Of a stretch of DNA of 15,425 bases, positions 7,522 through 13,603 are shown one piece after another. How positions within the stretch are numbered: the stretch's first letter is position 1; each line of letters begins with the position of its first letter. The notes beneath the pieces are model-generated. The model was given only the letters and a program-made list of their open reading frames with translations. It was not told the origin of the DNA and did no database searches. Position numbers and translations under genes: made by a program. Source of the DNA: Candidatus Alloscillospira gallinarum (GTDB lineage: Bacteria; Bacillota; Clostridia; Oscillospirales; Oscillospiraceae); assembly GCA_904420055.1 (NCBI GenBank), contig CAJFTV010000003.1, forward strand, positions 1 through 15,425. Direction: 5' to 3'.

Positions 7522-7599
7522 GGTGGGTGTAGCTCAGTTGGTTAGAGCATCGGATTGTGGTTCCGAGGGCCGAGGGTTCGAGTCCCTTTACCCACCCCA
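7522..7599 (+). tRNA. tRNA-His (anticodon GTG)
   Basis: The acceptor GTGGGTG pairs with TACCCAC. The extra G at 7522 faces C73 (7596), the G-1:C73 pair that marks tRNA-His. The anticodon stem TCGGA/TCCGA holds the loop TTGTGGT with GTG at 7557-7559. CCA is encoded (7597-7599). Confidence 0.97.
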
Positions 7600-7633
7600 T
7601 TTATTGCAGTCCATTTATTGGGCTGCAATAAAT
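7599..7633 (+). other. Hairpin in the tRNA-His to tRNA-Gln spacer
   Basis: The arms 7599-7612 and 7620-7633 form a 14-bp stem (one T-G pair) around a 7-base loop. The left arm begins at the last base of the tRNA-His CCA end. No T tract follows (AACTGTTAAAAA), so this is more likely a processing or partial-attenuation element than a full terminator. Confidence 0.5.
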
Positions 7634-7664
7634 AACTGTTAAAAACTATTAGATTTCCCTATAT

Positions 7665-7739
7665 AGGGATGTAGCCAAGCGGTAAGGCAAGGGACTTTGA
7701 CTCCCTCATTCGTGGGTTCGAGTCCCGCCATCCCTGCCA
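7665..7739 (+). tRNA. tRNA-Gln (anticodon TTG)
   Basis: The acceptor AGGGATG pairs with CATCCCT. The anticodon stem AGGGA/TCCCT holds the loop CTTTGAC with TTG at 7697-7699. The T arm GTGGGTTCGAGTCCCGC is present and CCA is encoded. The first base is A rather than the more common T or G, but it pairs with T7735. The leader forms a palindrome with the 5' acceptor strand (7656-7669). Confidence 0.96.
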
Positions 7740-7742
7740 TAC

Positions 7743-7818
7743 GACCCAGTAGCTCAGTCGGCAGAGCACCTGCCTTTTAAGCAGGGTGTCCGGAGTTCGA
7801 ATCTCCGCTGGGTCACCA
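7743..7818 (+). tRNA. tRNA-Lys (anticodon TTT)
   Basis: The acceptor GACCCAG pairs with CTGGGTC. The anticodon stem CCTGC/GCAGG holds the loop CTTTTAA with TTT at 7776-7778. The T arm CGGAGTTCGAATCTCCG is present and CCA is encoded. It is the last gene of the cluster, directly followed by the terminator hairpin. Confidence 0.97.
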
Positions 7819-7827
7819 TAGGAATAT

Positions 7828-7875
7828 AATCCGAACTTATTGCCAATCGGCGATGGGTTCGGATTTATTGTTTGT
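7828..7875 (+). terminator. Terminator of the tRNA operon
   Basis: AATCCGAAC (7828-7836) pairs with GTTCGGATT (7857-7865). Inside, TTGCC and GGCGA extend the hairpin around an AATC loop. A T-rich tail (TATTGTTTGTATG) follows. The remaining bases up to 8005 are AT-rich, and I see only weak inverted repeats in them, none a convincing terminator for the minus-strand regulator gene. Confidence 0.7.
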
Positions 7876-8005
7876 ATGTTCATTGTGTATTTTGTTTGCA
7901 AAATTGATACCCGGTATAAAAATGAAATTTTCAGTTTCAGGCAAAAAACATATAAAGAATAAGATATAAGGAATATAGATTGAAAGTGTTAGTCTTTATT
8001 CTGAT

Positions 8006-8707
8006 TTAACTTTCGTAATCGTGTCCAGAGAAGATATGGAACTTTTTTCCCTTGCATTTTAGAAATCCCTCAGTCTTCATGGCGCTGAGCTCGCGGCAGA
8101 GGGAACTGCGGTCCACGCCCAGGTAATCTGCCAGCTCCTGGCGGGAAAAATTGATTGAAAAACTGTGAGAGCCTTTTTCCCGGATACGGTCTGAGAGGAA
8201 AATCATCAGCTTATCCCGCAGAGTTTTACCCTGCATGGCGGAAATGTGCCGCTCATAGCGCTGGCTTTGCCGAACAGACTCGTTCTGTATGAGTTCGGCT
8301 GCAAAGAGCCTGTCCTCGGCGGAAAATGGGGAATTACATTGAAATATATTCGTGATGTCGAAGAGGAGGACAACACTGGGTTCAGCGGCGATGTAGTCAA
8401 ACGGGTAGTTGCCGATAGTACTGCTTACATTGGTCACGGCAAAACACTCCAGCGCATGGTATTCCGAAATGATTTTCTTGTTTCCAAGAAAATCATAGCT
8501 GACACTCTGCACCCGGCCGCTTATCAGTGCGCCGAAAACGACGGCGTAAGAACCGGACATGAAAATGGCGGCGTCGGCTGGGTACTCCTTTTTTCTGATG
8601 TGGAATAAGCGGGATACAGTACTGTATTTGTCCTCCGGTATGCTGTTTGTTATCTGCAAACAGCACAGGGCGTCTCTTATCCCGGCCGCGTTATGGTTGT
8701 TTTCCAT
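8006..8707 (-). CDS. Crp/Fnr family transcriptional regulator
   Basis: A 233-residue DNA-binding regulator. Residues about 25-125 match the cyclic-nucleotide-binding-like beta-barrel (FHIRKKEYPADAAIFMSGSY, LISGRVQSVSYDFLGNKKIIS). Residues about 130-170 form the dimer helix, and 180-226 the winged HTH: FSRQELADYLGVDRSSLCRELSAMKTEGFLKCKGKKFHIF, with recognition helix RSSLCREL. The four-cysteine arrangement of oxygen-sensing Fnr is not seen; C15 and C16 are adjacent and the others scattered, so the effector is unknown. The ATG has GGGGAGG 7 bases upstream. It is transcribed divergently from the riboswitch-ferredoxin-ABC operon, the classic position of a local regulator, and an inverted repeat over its own -10 box suggests autoregulation. 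Family call is firm; targets and effector are inferred or unknown. Confidence 0.85.
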   Translation of the reverse strand: MENNHNAAGIRDALCCLQITNSIPEDKYSTVSRLFHIRKKEYPADAAIFMSGSYAVVFGALISGRVQSVSYDFLGNKKIISEYHALECFAVTNVSSTIGNYPFDYIAAEPSVVLLFDITNIFQCNSPFSAEDRLFAAELIQNESVRQSQRYERHISAMQGKTLRDKLMIFLSDRIREKGSHSFSINFSRQELADYLGVDRSSLCRELSAMKTEGFLKCKGKKFHIFSGHDYES

Positions 8708-8726
8708 TGTACTCCTCCCCTTATTT

Positions 8727-8769
8727 TGATGATATGAAAGAGTATATCACAAAATATTTTTTTAGAAAA
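8727..8769 (-). promoter_or_regulatory. Crp/Fnr gene promoter with overlapping inverted repeat
   Basis: Read on the minus strand, TGATATACT gives an extended -10 (TATACT at plus-strand 8741-8746), with TTTTCT as a weak -35 17 bases upstream (8764-8769). The inverted repeat TGATAT-N8-ATATCA (8730-8749) covers the -10 box. With a one-base bulge its arms extend outward to ATTTTG and CAAAAT. ATATCACA recurs at 8777-8784, 33 bases away. TGTGA/TCACA is the classic half-site of Crp-type proteins, so this is a candidate operator for the regulator itself. Confidence 0.45.
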
Positions 8770-8840
8770 GTTGCAAATATCACATAAAAATACGGATTTA
8801 TCGTGTATTTTAAAAATCGACAAGAATCCGATTTTCATTT

Positions 8841-8950
8841 CCTAAGGGCAGGAACTGCCTATGGAGCTGAAAACTGAGTCTTTGAACTCACAGGGTGTGG
8901 GGAGGAAACTCCCGCGCCTTCCGTTTTGAAAAGGACGAGCATATGGCCTT
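8841..8950 (+). ncRNA. Candidate Moco-family riboswitch aptamer (molybdenum/tungsten cofactor)
   Basis: Seen: CCUAAG (8841-8846), a GGCAG/CUGCC hairpin, then UAUGG (8860-8864). These two segments are exactly the 11-nt GAAA tetraloop receptor. Next come a 5-bp hairpin (8875-8879 with 8886-8890) and a long hairpin (8893-8904 with 8909-8919) capped by GAAA at 8905-8908, the expected partner of the receptor. Then CCUUCCGUUUUGAAAAGG (8917-8934). From memory, the E. coli moaA leader runs in the same order: CCUCUG-hairpin-UUUGG, GUGACAA, small hairpin, CACCAGGGCG, long hairpin, CGCCUCCCGU, then GGAAAGG. The block order and several near-identical blocks support a Moco RNA (Rfam RF01055). A P1 helix is not obvious by eye. 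Its short hairpins might suit the proposed tungsten-cofactor variant, which I cannot decide. Confidence 0.65.
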
Positions 8951-9038
8951 ATCTGCCTTTAACGCCGTGCTTTTGTGTTAGGGCAGTTAATTTGTTTTGT
9001 CTGTTGCCTCCTTTTCATTGTGAAAGGGAGGCTTTTTT
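8951..9038 (+). terminator. Riboswitch expression platform with intrinsic terminator
   Basis: GCCTCCTTTTCA (9006-9017) and TGAAAGGGAGGC (9021-9032) form a 12-bp stem with a TTG loop and a six-T run (9033-9038), a strong terminator only six bases before the AAGGAGG of the first gene. Upstream, CTGCC/TAAC (8953-8963) can pair with GTTA/GGCAG (8977-8986). The same GGCA could instead pair with TGCC at 9005-9008, disrupting the terminator. This is the expected layout of mutually exclusive helices for transcription attenuation. Confidence 0.75.
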
Positions 9039-9057
9039 ATGCTAAGGAGGGATATTT

Positions 9058-9237
9058 ATGGCGGCGAGAATCAGTTTTGAATGTATAAACTGCGGGCACT
9101 GTGCTTCCCGATGTCCCCGCAAGGCAATCGGTAAGGGTGAGGAGACATATGTTGTTGATGAGAAGCTTTGCATTGAGTGTGGAATGTGTGTTATGACATG
9201 CCCGGTTGGCGCGCCGCAGCTGCCTGAGGAGAGCTGA
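9058..9237 (+). CDS. Small 2[4Fe-4S] ferredoxin
   Basis: A 59-residue protein, short enough to be missed by length filters. It carries two classic cluster motifs: C9-x2-C12-x2-C15-x3-C19-P and C38-x2-C41-x2-C44-x3-C48-P. This is the clostridial-type dicluster ferredoxin, a low-potential one-electron carrier in the cytoplasm. The ATG has a near-perfect AAGGAGG (9044-9050) 7 bases upstream, right after the riboswitch terminator, so it is the first gene under that control. The next gene follows after 77 bases on the same strand. A likely partner is the radical SAM protein at the end of the operon, which needs a low-potential electron donor; that link is inferred from position only. Confidence 0.9.
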   Translation: MAARISFECINCGHCASRCPRKAIGKGEETYVVDEKLCIECGMCVMTCPVGAPQLPEES

Positions 9238-9314
9238 CCGGAAAACCTGACGCTGGTTAAATTACTCTGAGAAGGGGTATTTGACAATATAAAATACATA
9301 AAGGAAAAAACGCT

Positions 9315-10427
9315 ATGAAAAAAATCATTGCACTTCTTTTGGCAATGGCGATAGTGTTCTCCATGTGCGCCTGCGGTTCCAGTGTAGACAATGACAATAA
9401 TGACGCGCAAAACGGAACTGAGCAGCAAAACACGGGAGACGGAAGCGAAACGCGTACGATTACGGATATGCTGGGCCGCGAAGTCAAGATACCGGCAATT
9501 GTCACAAACTACGCGGCAAACTCCAACGAGCCCTATCTCTTGAGCTATGCCGGCGCGGTAGAGGGTTATCTTATCGGCTATCGTGACACCGATGCCTCCT
9601 TAGAGCTTCTCTATCCCGGCATAACGGGGTATGATTACGTTTGCTTCCCTGACGGGGGCGGCACAGTGGACCAGGAGGCCCTTATCGAGTGCGACCCCGA
9701 TATCGTACTTATTCGTACCAACGACGTAAATGACGAGAGAATTGCACAGATTGAAAACTGCGGTCTGCCGGTAGTGTGCTGTTATCCTCCAAACTCTGAG
9801 GGAGTTATGGATTTCTATGAGCTGGCGGCAGAAATTTTTGGCGGAGAAATTGCGGAAAAATGTAATGAGCTCATCGACACCTATTATGACGCACTGACAA
9901 TTTATGACGGGTACGAGCCCTTAGAGGACGTGAAGGTGCTCGCTATCTGGTCCATGAGCAACGGACTTTACCGTCTCCAGGGCAACACCGCAGAGACTAT
10001 TGAGTGAATAAAGCGCACCGGAGCGACCATGTGTTATGACGAGCCCGACTACGTTGAGGTGGATATGGAGGCTGTGGCGGCTTATGACGCAGACATTATA
10101 ATCAACTTCCGCACAAAGCAGGTGGCGGACGAGGAGCTTCTTACAAATTCCGTTTTTACAAGCACCCGCGCATATCAAAACGGTAACTTCTACACCGTGA
10201 TGACTGATTTTGAGGGATGGGCACCCAGCACATTCCCCACAATTATCATGCTGATGTACTGGGTGTGCTCAACGCTCTATGGCGAGGACTACACCGGCCC
10301 GGCAATGGAAGATGTAATTCGTGACTTTGGACTTGAGTGGTATGGATATGAGGCGACGGATGAGGAGATTGCCTCCATGCTGGAAGGTACACCGATAACT
10401 TTAAACGAGGCACAGTTTGTAAAATAA
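9315..10427 (+). pseudogene. FecB/BtuF-type ABC substrate-binding lipoprotein, interrupted by an in-frame TGA
   Basis: The frame is open from the ATG at 9315 to the TAA at 10425-10427 except for one TGA at 10005-10007. Residues 1-20 are a lipoprotein signal peptide ending MCACGSS (lipid on C20), then an Asn/Gln-rich linker. TRTITDMLGREVKIPAIV is the usual first strand of periplasmic binding domains for iron chelates, corrinoids or oxyanions carried by FecCD-type systems. DQEALIECDPDIVLIRTND and, after the stop, DMEAVAAYDADIIINF are the paired lobe motifs. The reading continues smoothly across the stop (NTAETIE-stop-IKRTGATM), so a TGG tryptophan or another sense codon was probably lost. Read through it would be 370 residues, normal for the family; stopped, 230 residues lacking the second lobe. 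The ribosome binding site is AAGGA with a 9-base spacer. Confidence 0.8.
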
Positions 10428-10442
10428 AAATTATTCCACGGA

Positions 10443-10480
10443 GCGGCGGCCGGGAAAAACCGGCCACCGCTTATTTCTAA
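10443..10480 (+). other. GC-rich intercistronic hairpin between binding protein and permease
   Basis: The 11-base arms 10443-10453 and 10460-10470 pair with one mismatch (10 bp, almost all G-C) around the loop GAAAAA. The tail is TTATTTCTAA, only partly T-rich. Position and shape suit a partial terminator or an mRNA-stabilising hairpin that keeps the binding protein more abundant than the permease, a common arrangement in ABC operons. Confidence 0.55.
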
Positions 10481-10506
10481 ACTGGTCATAGTGGAGATTT
10501 TAAACT

Positions 10507-11652
10507 ATGGAAAACGAAACAGCTGTACAGGTAGATATGGAGTACGGCAAAAACCTTGCCGCCCGGGAAAAAAGGTGTGGCAGAGTCATGTATGCCGTCT
10601 TGACCGCTGTATTTATAGCGGCTTTCTGCTGGTGTATTCTCACCGGAAAATACTATACCTCCCCGGGAGACGTGTTCTGTTGCCTTTTATGGGGCCTTGT
10701 AGATAAAATCATATGGGTGCTGGAGCTGCCTGCAAAAATTCCATTTTTAAATATCAGCTATTCCATTCCAAACCCTGTACCAGTGACATGGGAGACAAAG
10801 GTGGAGCTGGTACTCCTTTCCATACGCCTGCCCCGGGTTATAGGCGCAATGCTGGCGGGGGGAGGGCTTGCCATATCCGGAGCCAGCTATCAGAGCGTAT
10901 TCAGGAACCCGTTGGTGTCGGAGTCCATTTTAGGAGTGTCTTCCGGCGCGTGCTTTGGCGCGATGCTGGCTGTGGTAATGGGGCTCGGACACAACATGAC
11001 ATATATGATGGCGCTTTTGTTTGCCGCCGTCACTGTGTTTACGGTCTATCTAATCGGTAGGCTTCTTAGGGGTAACCCCACGCTTATGCTTGTACTGGTG
11101 GGCACTGTACTGAGCAGCCTTATGAGCGCGGGGTACTCAATCCTTCGATACATGGCGGATCCAATATCAAGCCAGATGTCGGACTTTATGTTTTGGCTTA
11201 TGGGATCAATGTCGCGCCTAGATACCAAAAATATGGGGATACTGCTTGTCACCGTGATAGTCGGCGGAGCCATGATTATGTCCCAGCGGGGCAAGATGAA
11301 CGGCATGTCCCTTGGAGAGGAGAAGGCCAGGACTTTGGGGATAAACACCGGCAGGGTTAGGCTGATAATCGTAATCGCCTCCACAGTTATTACGGCGGTT
11401 ATAATAAGCGAGTGCGGCACTATCGGGTGGATTGGCCTGATGATACCGCAGATTATAAGAATGGTGGCAGGGCCGGACAACCGCCGTCTCATTCCCTGCG
11501 CGTTTTTTGCCGGCGGCACGTTCCTTATGATTATTGATATGATTGTCAGGGTTCCGGCCTCCGGAGAGGTGCCGGTAGGGGTGATGTCCGCGATGATAGG
11601 CACGCCGATATTCCTGCTTGCGCTGGTCAGACAGAAATTAGGGTGGTCGTAA
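10507..11652 (+). CDS. FecCD/BtuC-type ABC transporter permease, first copy
   Basis: A 381-residue polytopic membrane protein of the FecCD family (about ten helices). Recognisable stretches are IRLPRVIGAMLAGGGLAISGASYQSVFRNPLVSESILGVSSGACFGAML (around 109-157), GNPTLMLVLVGTVLSS, and the C-terminal CGTIGWIGLMIPQIIRMVAGPDNRRLIPCAFFAGGTFLMIIDMIVR, which includes the coupling helix that contacts the ATPase. Between helices 1 and 2 there is an insert of about 50 residues (LVDKIIWVLELPAKIPFLNISYSIPNPVPVTWE) also present in the second permease. The ATG has GGAG about 10 bases upstream. It is one base from the ATPase gene, so the two are co-transcribed. The family imports siderophores, corrinoids, heme, and in some cases molybdate or tungstate. 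Confidence 0.9.
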   Translation: MENETAVQVDMEYGKNLAAREKRCGRVMYAVLTAVFIAAFCWCILTGKYYTSPGDVFCCLLWGLVDKIIWVLELPAKIPFLNISYSIPNPVPVTWETKVELVLLSIRLPRVIGAMLAGGGLAISGASYQSVFRNPLVSESILGVSSGACFGAMLAVVMGLGHNMTYMMALLFAAVTVFTVYLIGRLLRGNPTLMLVLVGTVLSSLMSAGYSILRYMADPISSQMSDFMFWLMGSMSRLDTKNMGILLVTVIVGGAMIMSQRGKMNGMSLGEEKARTLGINTGRVRLIIVIASTVITAVIISECGTIGWIGLMIPQIIRMVAGPDNRRLIPCAFFAGGTFLMIIDMIVRVPASGEVPVGVMSAMIGTPIFLLALVRQKLGWS

Positions 11653-11653
11653 T

Positions 11654-12487
11654 ATGAGAGAAATCGTAATTCAGGATGCCACATTTTCCTATGACGGAAA
11701 GACGGACATCTTTTCAGGGCTGAGTGACACAATCACCAGCGAAGAGATGTTTTGCATACTCGGGCCAAACGGGATTGGCAAATCCACGCTTTTAAAGGCA
11801 ATTTTAAATCTGCATAAGCTCAAATCCGGCAGCATCAGCATAGACGGCAGAAACGTGGAGGACTACCGGCCGGCGGAGCTGGCCAAGATTATCGCCTACA
11901 TTCCCCAGACCTATGCGCTCACGTTCCCTTACAAGGTGCTGGATATGGTGCTTATGGGCAGGATGCCATACATAAACAGCATGGCCCGGCCTACTCCCGA
12001 AGACTACGAGAAGTGCGGGACGGCAATTCAGCTATTGGGACTGCAAAGCTTGGCTGACCGGCCCTGCACCCAACTTTCCGGCGGACAGCTTCAACTTGTA
12101 ATGCTGGCGAGGGCCATCGCCCAAGAGGCGGAATTTATCATACTTGACGAGCCGACTTCACACCTCGATTACGGCAAGCAGATGATTACTCTGGACATTA
12201 TCCGGACCATGAAAGACAGGGGGGTCGGCATTATCATGACGACCCACGACCCGGATCACGCCTTTATGGTATGCGACAAGGCCGCCGTGATGTCAAAGGG
12301 TAACTTTATCGCTGTTGGCAAGCCGGATGACGTGGTGACGGAAGAAAATTTGCGGACTGCGTACAACGTAGACATTCGGATTATCACGTATGAAGATGAG
12401 GACGGCAAAAAGCAGAAGACCTGTGTTCCTAAAAACCGCGGGAACAGGGAGACACTGTTCGGGCCGTCCACCGCACGTCTTACCTGA
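11654..12487 (+). CDS. FecE/BtuD-type ABC transporter ATP-binding protein
   Basis: A 277-residue cytoplasmic ATPase powering the neighbouring permease. All key motifs are intact: Walker A GPNGIGKST (37-45), Q-loop Q85 (AYIPQTYALTFP), signature LSGGQ (141-145), Walker B FIILDEP (161-167) and switch histidine H198 (TTHDPDHA). IPQ followed by DMVLMGRMPY is typical of the iron-chelate/corrinoid branch. Relatives usually end soon after a KTCVP-like stretch; here about 19 further residues follow, overlapping the start of the second permease gene. It begins two bases after the first permease stop, indicating tight co-translation. Nothing in it looks degraded, in contrast to two of its neighbours. 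Confidence 0.92.
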   Translation: MREIVIQDATFSYDGKTDIFSGLSDTITSEEMFCILGPNGIGKSTLLKAILNLHKLKSGSISIDGRNVEDYRPAELAKIIAYIPQTYALTFPYKVLDMVLMGRMPYINSMARPTPEDYEKCGTAIQLLGLQSLADRPCTQLSGGQLQLVMLARAIAQEAEFIILDEPTSHLDYGKQMITLDIIRTMKDRGVGIIMTTHDPDHAFMVCDKAAVMSKGNFIAVGKPDDVVTEENLRTAYNVDIRIITYEDEDGKKQKTCVPKNRGNRETLFGPSTARLT

Positions 12488-13572
12488 GGACGGGCGGATA
12501 TATATAATTCTATATGCCCTCCTCGCTGCAATTTTTATCTTATCCCTGCACATGGGCGTGTACGATATCTCTCCCGGAAACGTGCTGAAAGGGACGATAT
12601 GGGGGCTTTTTGAGGGGATATGCCGGCTCATACGTATGCCGTTTGATGCATTGGGAATACCGATTGAACTTAATAACCCGATACCTGAGACATGGGAGCA
12701 GACGGCCCTTCTCGTGCTGTGGGAGGTCAGGATACCGCGCATTATCGGCGCGCTCTTTATCGGCGGGGGGACTTGCTGTCACCGGCGTGGGATATCAGGG
12801 TGTATTTAAAAACCCGCTGGTGTCGGAGTCAATTTTGGGCGTTTCCGCCGGTGCATCTCTCGGCGCGGTGATTGCCGCAGCATTGGACTGGGGGCGCAGT
12901 GCCGCAAGTGTAATGGCCTTTGCAGGGGCGCTTCTTGCCGTAGCTCTCACATACCTTGTGAGCCGGGTGTTTAAGGGCAACCCGACTATTCTGCTCGTTT
13001 TGGCCGGCACGGTCGTGGGCAGTCTTTTCTCCGGCGTTTTCACCTGGGTACAGTACACTCTGGCAAAGGACGGAAACTGGCAGGACGGACGCATACTGAA
13101 CCTGCTGTTCTGGCTTATGGGTTCACTTGCTGACATTGAGGCGGCCGACCTTATACAGCTTGTAGTTGTCATAGGCGTGTGCTATGGGGTAATACACAGA
13201 ATGAGGTGGAAACTGAACCTTTTGTCCCTGAGCGACGAGGAGGCCCAGGCGCTGGGTGTGGACGCGGGCAGGACAAGACTGTGCCTTATTGTGTGCTCCA
13301 CGCTGATTGCGGCAATCTCTGCGGCTACCTGTGGGATGATTGGCTGGATTGGACTTGTGGTGCCACAGATGGCGAGGCTTATTATCGGCCCGGACAACAG
13401 AAAACTTGTGCCGTGTTCGTTCCTTATAGGCGGGATATTCCTGATTGCATGTGATATAATAAGCAGGGCGCTGCTTATATATGAAATCCCAATCGGCATT
13501 GTTACAACGATTATCGGAACTCCGGTATTCCTGTTCCTGCTGGTAAGGCTTAATAAAGGCTGGGCCGAGTAA
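12390..13572 (+). pseudogene. FecCD/BtuC-type ABC transporter permease, second copy, frameshifted
   Basis: The first part (to about 12770) reads in one frame: ALLAAIFILSLHMGVYDISPGNVLKGTIWG through RIPRIIGALFIGGG. The rest reads one base later, LAVTGVGYQGVFKNPLVSESILGVSAGASLGAV to the stop at 13570-13572. The shift falls at a run of six Gs (12765-12770); five Gs would restore IGGGLAVTG, matching AGGGLAISG in the first permease. Unshifted, the product would be about 382-393 residues. The start is uncertain: ATG at 12390 has no clear ribosome binding site, while GTG at 12423 gives 382 residues, close to the 381 of its paralogue; both lie inside the ATPase gene. Downstream motifs (GMIGWIGLVVPQMARLIIGPDNRKLVPC) are fully conserved. 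Recent inactivation, slippage-based expression or a homopolymer error are all possible. Confidence 0.8.
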
Positions 13573-13603
13573 TATCAAAAATGAGAAATGGTTGAGGTTG
13601 TAG

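Noticed and set aside
7349..7600. Minus-strand open frame of 83 codons across tRNA-Gly, -Arg and -His (contains GDGNRTHATSLEGWDSTIEL)
   Set aside because: It is the antisense of tRNA genes. Such translations are a well-known artefact that fills databases with false protein families.
7659..7901. Minus-strand open frame of 80 codons across tRNA-Gln and -Lys (contains WRDSNPRMRESKSLALPLGYIP)
   Set aside because: Also an antisense-tRNA artefact, with no ribosome binding site.
8246..8608. 120-codon plus-strand open frame inside the Crp/Fnr gene
   Set aside because: It is a shadow of the regulator, which has clear domain motifs on the other strand.
8841..9038. Cobalamin, TPP, FMN, SAM, c-di-GMP or fluoride riboswitch in the operon leader
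   Set aside because: None of their hallmark sequences (such as the B12 box) are present; only the Moco-type pattern fits.
9281..9304. TTGACA at 9281-9286 as the -35 of an internal promoter before the binding-protein gene
   Set aside because: At 17 bases spacing the -10 position falls on GAAAAA next to the ribosome binding site; no usable -10 is present.
10005..10050. Selenocysteine insertion at the in-frame TGA of the binding protein
   Set aside because: Only a 3-bp CGC/GCG stem follows the TGA, not a bacterial SECIS hairpin, and no member of this binding-protein family is known to me to use selenocysteine.
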